The position numbers and the translations under genes are program-made. Positions 53,297 to 61,027 of a stretch of DNA of 64,000 nt are shown in pieces (the first letter of the stretch is position 1; each line of letters opens with the position of its first letter). The notes beneath the pieces were generated by a model. The model ran no database searches. It was not told the DNA's origin and worked only from the letters and a program-made list of their open reading frames with translations. The stretch is taken from the NCBI GenBank assembly GCA_964548905.1, contig CAZJTL010000001.1, positions 33,676 through 97,675 on the forward strand, in the 5' to 3' direction. The stretch is from CAZJTL01 sp964548905 (GTDB lineage Bacteria; Cyanobacteriota; Cyanobacteriia; Cyanobacteriales; Xenococcaceae).

Positions 53297-53370
53297 TAGA
53301 AAATAATAAATCAATAATTAAGTACATAAATAAAAATTCATTATACACTTTATTTCCTCTTGACTCTTGC

Positions 53371-54294
53371 CTATTTGATAAATATCAAACTGTAAAGTTG
53401 GAATCCTAAAACAATTACAGTTAAAGAAACAACAATAGTTAAAGCAGGAGTTAAGATTTTTTCTGGTTGTTCTGGTTGGGTTGGTATTCCTGGTGTAAAT
53501 AATCTTAGCCAGTAAGCAGCTAGGGTAAAAGCAAGGATGGCGATCACCAGTCCGAAAACGCCAGTTGACAAATCGGGAGGAAGTTTATCGGTTTTCGATA
53601 CCTGATGAGTAAAGACATCCAAACTAAAGGCGATCGCATTATTAATCGTATGAGCAATTACCGCTAACCACCAACTGCCTTTTTTTTGTACAGCTTTGGC
53701 AACAATAAAAAAACTGGGAATAAAAGCAATCAAGCGTAGCAAGCTAAAATGTAGTGATGCAAATAAAATACTAGTAAAAATTGCCGAGAATAAAGGCGAT
53801 TTGGCTTTTTCATATGCTTTTAATGCTAAGCCACGAAATAAAAATTCTTCGTAGACAGGAACGATAACCGCACCAGCTAACAAGATCACTGAGATATCTA
53901 GAATACTAGAGTTAGCAAGTTCGCTTAAACCTAAACTATCTTCCTGTTTTTCTAAAATTGTGTTTAAATCTGGTACAAAATAGCCAATTAACTCGGAAAG
54001 AAACAAAACTATTCCTAAGTTGATAGCAATAACCACTCCCGACAAAACAAATATACTAGTCAAGCGAGGTATCGTCCGAAAACGCCTATCTTTGATAAAT
54101 TCTTGGAGTGGCTTGTAGAATAGCAGTGCGATCGCCAATGAATTAATCACTGCAAAGCTTAAAAAGCCCAAATTATGAGGTAAATTCCAAAAGGAAGCAC
54201 TAACTAAAGGAAGTAAACCAAAAGTTAAGATCGCACGATTGGCTGTTTTAACATTGATTTTAGACGGATTAACTTGAGATATTAAAGTGGTCAT
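53371..54294 (-). CDS. CPBP-family intramembrane metalloprotease
   Basis: 307 residues, several membrane helices. The conserved EEFLFRG motif (motif 1), a histidine in SLHFSLLRL (motif 2) and IAHTINNAIAF (motif 3) are the metal-site elements of the CAAX/bacteriocin-processing (Abi) protease group. In cyanobacteria these proteins are common and mostly unassigned. Transcribed alone, it converges with the tRNA gene. Confidence 0.9.
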   Translation of the reverse strand: MTTLISQVNPSKINVKTANRAILTFGLLPLVSASFWNLPHNLGFLSFAVINSLAIALLFYKPLQEFIKDRRFRTIPRLTSIFVLSGVVIAINLGIVLFLSELIGYFVPDLNTILEKQEDSLGLSELANSSILDISVILLAGAVIVPVYEEFLFRGLALKAYEKAKSPLFSAIFTSILFASLHFSLLRLIAFIPSFFIVAKAVQKKGSWWLAVIAHTINNAIAFSLDVFTHQVSKTDKLPPDLSTGVFGLVIAILAFTLAAYWLRLFTPGIPTQPEQPEKILTPALTIVVSLTVIVLGFQLYSLIFIK

Positions 54295-54632
54295 TCTCAG
54301 TGACGCTCACAACAAATTATTAAATAGGTTTGTCAACTAGGTGTTTATGCATTGACTAGGGGTTAGGGGTTAGGGGTTAGGGGTTAGGAAATCTGCTTGT
54401 TTGTTTTGACGAAGTAAGGTTTGGTCAAGATATTATATAATGCTTAATCACTAATGCTTGGAAAAACTAGATTCTTAAATTTTCATCTAAGTTGTTCTGA
54501 TAGGTTGAGAATCTAGCAATAATATTTCAAAATGTAAATTAGTAAACTTTCAACACCTTGCCAAGAGCAAGAGGACTAAGGTTCTCATGCCTCTAACAGT
54601 GGGAAACCGACAGTTGTGGATGTTCAAACTAT
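54295..54632 (+). promoter_or_regulatory. Upstream region of petB with candidate promoter
   Basis: 338 bases. A GGGGTTA array lies at 54359-54386. TTGACG (54406-54411) with TATTAT/TATAAT (54431-54441) is a candidate promoter, although the spacing (19 bases to TATTAT) is longer than ideal. The leader of about 180 bases has no clear hairpin or riboswitch. Confidence 0.45.
54359..54386. repeat. Heptad array GGGGTTA x4
   Basis: Four perfect copies, the same unit as at 45721-45776 and potentially G-quadruplex forming. It lies just upstream of the petB promoter candidate. Confidence 0.9.
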
Positions 54633-55301
54633 ATGTTTTCTAAACAAGTAACCGATTCAAAAGTATATCAGTGGTTTGATGAACGTCTAGAAGTACAGGC
54701 GATTTCTGATGACATTACCAGCAAATACGTACCTCCCCACGTCAATATTTTCTATTGCTTGGGTGGAATTACCTTAGTTTGCTTTGTAGTCCAGTTTGCG
54801 ACTGGATTTTGCATGACGTTTTATTATAAGCCTACTGTTACTGAGGCTTTCTCCTCTGTTCAGTACATCATGAACGAAGTTAACTTTGGTTGGTTAATTC
54901 GTTCCATCCATCGCTGGTCTGCTAGCATGATGGTACTAATGATGATTCTCCACGTTTTTCGCGTTTATCTAACTGGTGGTTTCAAAAAGCCAAGAGAATT
55001 AACCTGGATTACTGGAGTAGTCATGGCAACAATTACCGTAACCTTTGGTGTTACTGGTTACTCCTTACCTTGGGACCAAGTAGGCTACTGGGCGGTTAAA
55101 ATCGTTTCTGGTGTTCCTGCGGCTATTCCCATCGTTGGCGATCAAATGGTTGAATTGTTGCGTGGTGGTGCTAGCGTTGGACAAGCTACCTTAACTCGCT
55201 TCTACAGCTTGCACACCTTTGTCTTACCATGGTTGATTGCAGTCTTCATGCTGTTGCACTTCTTGATGATTCGCAAACAAGGTATTTCTGGTCCTTTGTA
55301 A
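54633..55301 (+). CDS. petB: Cytochrome b6
   Basis: 222 residues, the universal length. Heme histidines lie in SIHRWSASMMVLMMILHVFRVYL and in RFYSLHTFVLPWLIAVFMLLHFLM; C in IFYCLGG is the covalent ligand of heme ci. Four membrane helices. This is a core subunit of the cytochrome b6f complex in the thylakoid, passing electrons between plastoquinol and plastocyanin and forming the quinone sites. It pairs with petD downstream. Confidence 0.99.
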   Translation: MFSKQVTDSKVYQWFDERLEVQAISDDITSKYVPPHVNIFYCLGGITLVCFVVQFATGFCMTFYYKPTVTEAFSSVQYIMNEVNFGWLIRSIHRWSASMMVLMMILHVFRVYLTGGFKKPRELTWITGVVMATITVTFGVTGYSLPWDQVGYWAVKIVSGVPAAIPIVGDQMVELLRGGASVGQATLTRFYSLHTFVLPWLIAVFMLLHFLMIRKQGISGPL

Positions 55302-55467
55302 AGATTTCGCTGCTTGACGATCTGCTTAGTTGCGATCGCCGAGAACCAGATTTTGGTAAGAAATTCCTAATAGTTTAATAAAAAACGCCAACTCTAACAG
55401 CTAAACAATAGTATTTTTATAACTACTACCTGCTGATTCTGAGTGAAATAAGGAGAAACGATCGAGA

Positions 55468-55950
55468 ATGTCCACCTTAAAAAAACCGGATCTAAGCGAT
55501 CCAGCATTGAGAGCTAAACTAGCCAAAGGTATGGGTCATAACTATTATGGCGAACCTGCTTGGCCTAACGATTTACTTTATGTGTTCCCTGTTGTCATCG
55601 CAGGAACTATTGGTCTAGTTACAGGTTTAGCTGTATTAGATCCTGCTATGATTGGCGAACCAGCTAATCCTTTTGCTACCCCCCTGGAAATTCTTCCAGA
55701 ATGGTATTTATATCCCGTTTTTCAAATTTTGCGGGTTCTTCCGAACAAATTGTTAGGGATCGCTTGTCAGGGGGCAATTCCTATAGGTTTGATGTTGATT
55801 CCTTTCATTGAAAGCGTCAACAAATTCCAAAACCCCTTCCGCCGTCCAGTCGCTACCGCCGTCTTTCTCTTTGGTACTGTAGTAACTATCTGGCTTGGTG
55901 CTGGTGCGATTTTCCCCATTGACAAATCTTTGACTTTGGGTCTTTTCTAA
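55468..55950 (+). CDS. petD: Cytochrome b6f subunit IV
   Basis: 160 residues. The start STLKKPDLSDPALRAKLAKG and the quinol-oxidation loop motif PEWY (in ILPEWYLYPVFQ) are diagnostic. Three membrane helices. It completes the Qo site with PetB. AAGGAG lies just upstream of the start. It follows petB by 166 bases, as usual. Confidence 0.99.
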   Translation: MSTLKKPDLSDPALRAKLAKGMGHNYYGEPAWPNDLLYVFPVVIAGTIGLVTGLAVLDPAMIGEPANPFATPLEILPEWYLYPVFQILRVLPNKLLGIACQGAIPIGLMLIPFIESVNKFQNPFRRPVATAVFLFGTVVTIWLGAGAIFPIDKSLTLGLF

Positions 55951-55997
55951 TCTAATAACTTTTCAGGTTAGAAAATAGAGAATTAAGATTAAATTAA

Positions 55998-56029
55998 GGG
56001 CTATAACTAAGTTGTAGCCCTAATTTTTG
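55998..56029 (+). terminator. Rho-independent terminator of petB-petD
   Basis: A 10-bp stem (GGGCTATAAC with GTTGTAGCCC, one G-U pair) has a three-base loop and is followed by TAATTTTTG. It lies about 50 bases after petD. Confidence 0.88.
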
Positions 56030-56095
56030 TCAGCAAAAACCAGCGAATATCGGTTATCAATAAATTAGAAAAACAGAAGATCGCAATTGCAAACC

Positions 56096-57229
56096 ATGAA
56101 ATCTGAGCATCATGTATTCGTTTTCTTAGAAATATTTGCTGGTGAAGGTGGTATTCAATCCTACATTAAAGATCTGTTTGAAGCTTACAATCGACTGATT
56201 GAGAAAAATCTTCAACCTGTCGATCGCGCTGATATTTTCTTACTTCGCGATCGCGCTGACGGCGATAATCCCTACGAAAATGATGCGATTAAATTTCACT
56301 ATTTGCAAGCTAAACTGGCTTGGATGGGGCGTTTGCAGCTAGTTTTTTCCCTTGTTTCCTGTTTGCTATTGCGTCGTCCCCAAAGGGTTTTTTGTGGTCA
56401 TATCAATCTAGTAACTCTAGTCTATGCAATCTGTAAACCTTTGGGCATTCCCTACACGGTTTTAACTTATGGCAAAGAAGTTTGGGAAATTCTACCTGCC
56501 AGCCAGCAAAAAGCACTCGCACAGGCTACTAATATTTGGACGATTAGTCGTTACAGTCGCGATCGCCTGACTCTTGCCAATAACATCGACCCCAAAAAAG
56601 TACAAATTCTTCCCTGTATTGTCGATGAACAAATCTTTACTCCTGGGGAAAAACCGACTGAGTTAATCGAGAAATACAATTTAGGAGATGCCAAAGTATT
56701 AATGACTGTGGCGAGATTGTGGGCAAGCGATCCTTACAAAGGTGTAGATGTCACTATTCGCGCCCTACCTAAGATTGCTAGCGTCTTTCCAGAAGTAAAG
56801 TATTTAGTAATTGGACGAGGTGACGACTTACCCCGTCTGAGACAATTAGCTATAGATTTAGGAGTAGGCGATCGCGTGGTTTTTGCTGGTTTCGTTGCCA
56901 CTGAAGCCTTACCACTATACTATCGAGTCGCCGATGCTTATATCATGCCCTCTCAAGAAGGTTTTGGTATTGTCTATTTAGAGGCGATGGCATCTGGAAT
57001 TCCTGTCCTTTCTGGTGATGATGACGGTTCGGCAGATCCACTGCAAGATGGATTATTGGGATGGAGAGTCCCTCACAGAGATCCAGAAGCAGTTGCAGAG
57101 GCTTGTATTGAAATTCTCCAGGGGCGCGATCGCCGTTGTAACGGTCAATGGTTACGAGAACAAACCATAATAAAATTTAGCAAACAAGCCTTAATCCAAC
57201 AATTAAAACTTTTACTCGATCGAGATTAA
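56096..57229 (+). CDS. Family 4 glycosyltransferase
   Basis: 377 residues from the ATG at 56096 (a TTG three codons earlier is in frame). The N-terminal half has EIFAGEGGIQSYIKDLFEAY, an acceptor loop. VARLWASDPYKGVDVTIRAL and EGFGIVYLEAMASGIPVLSG form the donor site with the E-x7-E signature. It is remote from the other polysaccharide loci of the window; the sugar is unknown. Confidence 0.88.
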   Translation: MKSEHHVFVFLEIFAGEGGIQSYIKDLFEAYNRLIEKNLQPVDRADIFLLRDRADGDNPYENDAIKFHYLQAKLAWMGRLQLVFSLVSCLLLRRPQRVFCGHINLVTLVYAICKPLGIPYTVLTYGKEVWEILPASQQKALAQATNIWTISRYSRDRLTLANNIDPKKVQILPCIVDEQIFTPGEKPTELIEKYNLGDAKVLMTVARLWASDPYKGVDVTIRALPKIASVFPEVKYLVIGRGDDLPRLRQLAIDLGVGDRVVFAGFVATEALPLYYRVADAYIMPSQEGFGIVYLEAMASGIPVLSGDDDGSADPLQDGLLGWRVPHRDPEAVAEACIEILQGRDRRCNGQWLREQTIIKFSKQALIQQLKLLLDRD

Positions 57230-57307
57230 AGAATACTAATTTATGGCAATTTGCAGTAAGATTGCCTAAAAGCCCAAGCTAAAATTCCTTTCCTAGAGAG
57301 TGAAGCT

Positions 57308-57949
57308 ATGGTTCAGTTACAGCCATCCTCAACACCAGAGGTTATTTATCCTGACAGTGACCATCAACCAATGGCAGATAACACCAAGCAATTTCGATGG
57401 ATTGTCACTATTAAGGAAAATTTGGAATGGTTGTTTGTCAACGACCCAAATGTGTTTGTTGCTGGAGACTTACTTTGGTACCCAACAGAAGGAGATAATA
57501 AGACTCGCGTTGCCCCAGATGTCATGGTAGTCTTTGGTAGACCAAAAGGCGATCGCGGTTCATACAAACAGTGGACAGAAGATAACATAGCGCCACAAGT
57601 AGTATTTGAAATTCTTTCCCCTGGAAATACCCAAACTGAGATGAATCGAAAACTTTTGTTTTACGAGCATTTTGGAGTAGAAGAGTACTATATTTATGAC
57701 CCCGATCGCAATGATTTTAGTGGTTGCTTGCGAACAGAAAACTTGCTCAATGTGATTGAATCAATTGATGGGTGGATCAGTCCCAGACTCAACATTCGCT
57801 TTGAGCTTTCGCAAGAAGAGTTACAGATTTATCGTCCAGATGGAAAAAGCTTTTTGACCTACACAGAGATTGCACAAAAGGCAGAACAAGCCGAGCAAAA
57901 AGCAGAACAAGCCGAACAAAGATCGTCAATGCTAGCAGAACGATTGTGA
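57308..57949 (+). CDS. Uma2-family (DUF820) putative endonuclease with early stop codon
   Basis: 213 residues. The PD-(D/E)XK-like core is seen as RVAPDVMVVFG and QVVFEILSPGNTQTEMNRKLLFYEHFGVEEYYIYDPD, the Uma2 signature. The tail is a coiled-coil repeat (AEQAEQKAEQAEQ). The frame stops at 57947-57949 with TGA, but directly behind it the same frame reads AMGIDPDEV and then stops at 57977. GIDP is a typical C-terminal ending of this family, so the original stop was probably there and a nonsense change has removed about nine residues. The catalytic part is intact. No function for the family is firmly known in cyanobacteria, where it is highly multiplied. Confidence 0.82.
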   Translation: MVQLQPSSTPEVIYPDSDHQPMADNTKQFRWIVTIKENLEWLFVNDPNVFVAGDLLWYPTEGDNKTRVAPDVMVVFGRPKGDRGSYKQWTEDNIAPQVVFEILSPGNTQTEMNRKLLFYEHFGVEEYYIYDPDRNDFSGCLRTENLLNVIESIDGWISPRLNIRFELSQEELQIYRPDGKSFLTYTEIAQKAEQAEQKAEQAEQRSSMLAERL

Positions 57950-58090
57950 GCAATGGGGATAGATCCAGATGAAGTCTGAGCATAAAGAGGACGATCTTAA
58001 ATTTCAAGCCAGTTGTTACTTTTCAATTTCGAGGTTATCTTAGGCGATCGAGAAATTGTATTTATATGAGCATTTTTCAGGTCGAGTATT

Positions 58091-59128
58091 GTGGGACGAA
58101 ATAATAACTTCAACTTTTTGCGTCTTTTTTTGGCAGTACTTGTACTCCTGTCCCATTCACCAGAATTAATTGATGGGAATCGAGATCGAGAAATTCTGTC
58201 CTCCATCTTGAACAAAACCTTTACCTTTGGTGAATTAGCGGTTAACGGTTTTTTTTTAATCAGTGGCTATCTGATTATTCAAAGTTGGCAATACAGTCCC
58301 CAACTCTTTAGCTATCTTACCAAAAGAGTTTTGCGGATTTACCCAGGATTTATTGCTGCTACTATTATTTCAGCTTTTATCATTGCTCCCTTTGGTGCCG
58401 CCAACGCTGCTGCTTATTTTGCTCAGCTTAACCTTGGGGAATTTATGCAAGGGATGTTATTTTTACAGAGTCCCGTTGTACCTCCCATTTTTATGGGACA
58501 GCCTTATCCCAGTGTTAATGGTTCGATGTGGACGATCGCCTATGAATTTCGCTGCTATTTGTTAGTAGCTGCATTAGGCATGTGTGGCATTTTCAAGAGA
58601 CGAAAATTGTGGCTAGCTTTTTCTATTTTCATATTTATTCTTGCTATTATTCCAGGTTTGGCTGACAAAATCGATTTTCCTCGTTCCAGCTTGGTGCTTG
58701 GTACTCCTTATAAATTCATTCGTTTCCTGGTTTTCTTTTGTGCTGGAGGCTGTTTTTATTTATGGCGCGATCGCATTCAATACAAGACAACTTGGGCGCT
58801 AGCGTTACTACCCATAGTCATTTTCAGCCTGTTTAAGATGAAGCTGGCACAACTGCTTTTACCAACAATGGGAGGTTATATCCTCTTTTGGTTTGCTTTT
58901 GCTCCTTTACCCAGGCTTCAGAAATTTTCTAACTATGCTGATATTTCCTATGGTGTTTACCTATATGGATGGCCGATGCAAAAACTGTTACTTTGGTATA
59001 TTCCATCCCTATCGCCATGGTTGTTATTTGTACTGAGTTGCGTGTTAAGTTTTGCTTGCGGTTGGCTCAGTTGGCATTTTGTTGAAAGTCCCTTTATGAA
59101 GTTGAAAAAGCTAATCCCTAATCCCTAA
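58091..59128 (+). CDS. Acyltransferase family 3 membrane protein (OafA/NodX-like)
   Basis: 345 residues, about ten membrane helices, GTG start. NFNFLRLFLAVLVLLSHS at the N-terminus carries the catalytic-type histidine region; NGFFLISGYLIIQSW and KRVLRIYPGF follow, as in Acyl_transf_3. Such proteins acetylate or acylate sugars of surface polysaccharides. The last five codons and stop (LIPNP, TAA) are formed by a CTAATCC heptad array (59111-59145), so the natural C-terminus may have been replaced. Confidence 0.88.
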   Translation: MGRNNNFNFLRLFLAVLVLLSHSPELIDGNRDREILSSILNKTFTFGELAVNGFFLISGYLIIQSWQYSPQLFSYLTKRVLRIYPGFIAATIISAFIIAPFGAANAAAYFAQLNLGEFMQGMLFLQSPVVPPIFMGQPYPSVNGSMWTIAYEFRCYLLVAALGMCGIFKRRKLWLAFSIFIFILAIIPGLADKIDFPRSSLVLGTPYKFIRFLVFFCAGGCFYLWRDRIQYKTTWALALLPIVIFSLFKMKLAQLLLPTMGGYILFWFAFAPLPRLQKFSNYADISYGVYLYGWPMQKLLLWYIPSLSPWLLFVLSCVLSFACGWLSWHFVESPFMKLKKLIPNP

Positions 59129-59145
59129 TCCCTAGTCCCTAATTC
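59111..59145. repeat. Heptad array CTAATCC x5 overlapping the acyltransferase 3' end
   Basis: Five tandem 7-base units (last two with one change each), the reverse complement type of GGGATTA. It begins inside the coding region of the acyltransferase and supplies its stop codon. Confidence 0.88.
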
Positions 59146-59255
59146 CCTTTTAAGAACTTAATAACTCTTAGTAGAAAGTAAATAAACTATTGAAACTGTC
59201 AATGATAAGCTAGCAAAAGCGCTAAAAATTTTTATAAGAAAGGTGAATTAAGATC

Positions 59256-60302
59256 GTGACAGACTCTAACGATACACCCTTGCTACTAAGGGCAGCTCGC
59301 GGTGAAGCTACTCATCGTCCTCCTGTTTGGATGATGCGTCAGGCTGGTCGCTATATGAAAGTTTATCGGGATTTGCGCGACAAGTATCCTGGTTTTCGGG
59401 AACGTTCGGAAAATCCAGAAATTGCGATCGAAATCTCTTTGCAACCTTGGCGAGCATTTCAACCCGATGGAGTCATCATGTTCTCCGATATTCTCACTCC
59501 TTTACCTGGAATCGGCATTGATTTTGATATTGTCGAAAGTAAAGGCCCTCTATTTGAGACACCAATTCGCACATCGGCACAGATTGATAATTTATATCCT
59601 CTCGATCCAGAAAAATCTCTACCTTTTATTAAAACTATTCTGCAAACTCTACGGCAGGAAGTTGGGAATCAATCTACTGTGTTAGGGTTTGTAGGCGCAC
59701 CTTGGACTATGGCTGCTTATGCGATCGAAGGAAAAAGTTCTAAGGACTATAAAGTTATCAAGAGCATGGCTTTTTGTGAACCTGCTTTGTTGCACAAGAT
59801 GTTGAATAAACTAGCAGATGCGATCGCTACCTACGTTCGCTATCAAATCGATTGTGGCGCTCAAGTAGTGCAGATGTTCGATTCTTGGGCTGGTCAATTG
59901 TGTCCTCAAGATTACGAAACTTTTGCTCTACCCTATCAACAGAGAGTATTCGAGCAAGTCAAACAAACTCACCCCGATACACCTTTGATTTTATTGGTGA
60001 CAGGTAGTGCTGGTTTATTAGAAAGAATGGCGCGATCGGGTGCCGATATTATTAGTGTAGATTGGACAGTTGATATGGCAGATGCCAAAGCTAGACTGGG
60101 TAAAGACTTCAAAGTACAAGGTAATATCGATCCAGCAGTCCTCTTTGGTTCTCAATCCTTAATTCGCGATCGCATTGCAGATACTATCCGTAAGGCTGGC
60201 AATCATGGTCATATTCTCAATCTCGGTCATGGTGTTTTAGTTGGTACTCCAGAAGATAACGTGAGATTTTTCTTTGAAACTGCCAAACAAAGTAATTACT
60301 AG
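59256..60302 (+). CDS. hemE: Uroporphyrinogen decarboxylase
   Basis: 348 residues, GTG start with AAAGGTG about ten bases upstream. RPPVWMMRQAGRYM (arginines binding the substrate carboxylates), FSDILTPLPGIGIDFDI and GFVGAPWTMAAYAIEG are HemE hallmarks; DWTVDMADAK and LNLGHGVLVGTPEDNV close the active site. The enzyme decarboxylates uroporphyrinogen III to coproporphyrinogen III for heme and chlorophyll synthesis. Confidence 0.98.
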   Translation: MTDSNDTPLLLRAARGEATHRPPVWMMRQAGRYMKVYRDLRDKYPGFRERSENPEIAIEISLQPWRAFQPDGVIMFSDILTPLPGIGIDFDIVESKGPLFETPIRTSAQIDNLYPLDPEKSLPFIKTILQTLRQEVGNQSTVLGFVGAPWTMAAYAIEGKSSKDYKVIKSMAFCEPALLHKMLNKLADAIATYVRYQIDCGAQVVQMFDSWAGQLCPQDYETFALPYQQRVFEQVKQTHPDTPLILLVTGSAGLLERMARSGADIISVDWTVDMADAKARLGKDFKVQGNIDPAVLFGSQSLIRDRIADTIRKAGNHGHILNLGHGVLVGTPEDNVRFFFETAKQSNY

Positions 60303-60310
60303 CATTCAGA

Positions 60311-60364
60311 GGGAACAGGGAACAGGGAATAGGGAACAGGGAAACCCACGCTTAAAAACGTGGG
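60311..60364 (+). repeat. Heptad array GGGAACA and CCCACG/CGTGGG hairpin
   Basis: Four to five units of GGGAACA (one GGGAATA) at 60311-60344 run into a hairpin, CCCACG at 60345-60350 and CGTGGG at 60359-60364. The hairpin may act as hemE terminator, although only a short T-run follows. The array marks the point where the next gene loses its normal N-terminus. Confidence 0.75.
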
Positions 60365-60376
60365 TACGCTATTTTT

Positions 60377-60937
60377 GTGGCGGAATTTCTCTTACAAAGA
60401 ACTGATGCAGTTACAATAATCCCAGTTTATAAAAATTTTATCGCTCGTTATCCGACAATTCAAGACCTCGCTTGCGCCAAAATTGGAGAAGTTGCAGAAC
60501 TTTTAAAACCTTTAGGTCTTTTTTTTCGCGCCGATCGCATTTATGATTCAGCACAAATTATTTTAGAGAAATACAACGGCAACATTCCCCAAGAGGAACA
60601 AAAATTACTCGAACTGCCAGGAGTAGGAATTTACATCGCACGTTCTATTTGTACCAATGCATTCGGACAATCTCTAGCAATTTTGGATACCAATGTTGCC
60701 AGAATTTTAGAACGATTTTTTGGACTACAAGGAGAAAGAGTTAAATCTCGCTGCAAAATACTTTGGCAAGCAGCAGAAATAACCGCACCAACTAGAGAAG
60801 TTAGTAGCTGGAATTTAACTTTACTAGACTTTGGCGCACTTGTCTGTACTGCTAAAAATCCTCATTGCGATCGCTGTCCTTTAGCTAAAAAATGTCATTA
60901 CAATGTCACAACAAGGTCGAGTTTTCCCCATCACTAA
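60377..60937 (+). pseudogene. MutY/endonuclease III-family DNA glycosylase, 5'-truncated
   Basis: 186 residues from a GTG; homology begins a few residues earlier (YAIFVAEFLLQRTDA) but the frame is closed upstream by a TAA at 60353-60355. The usual first 25-30 residues of the family, with the PWR segment, are missing. The rest looks sound: the glutamate of VAEFLLQRT aligns with the MutY catalytic acid, LPGVGIYIARSI is the helix-hairpin-helix, ILDTNVARIL has the conserved aspartate, and C-x6-C-x2-C-x5-C (CTAKNPHCDRCPLAKKC) binds the iron-sulfur cluster. It was an A/G or T/G mismatch glycosylase. It may be a decayed gene, or one using a shortened start. Confidence 0.8.
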
Positions 60938-61027
60938 AAGAGCATTGGGTTATGCCACAAGTTGTAGGTTGATGAAAATTAGAATCTGCAAGTAACCTAG
61001 TATTGATTCTTGCCAATTCTCACCCCA

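Noticed and set aside
54450..54632. Riboswitch or group II intron part in the petB leader
   Set aside because: No conserved riboswitch core, no domain V-type hairpin and no splice boundaries are visible; petB is continuous.
57300..57530. Second frame overlapping the start of the Uma2 gene
   Set aside because: It is a shifted shadow of the Uma2 coding sequence.
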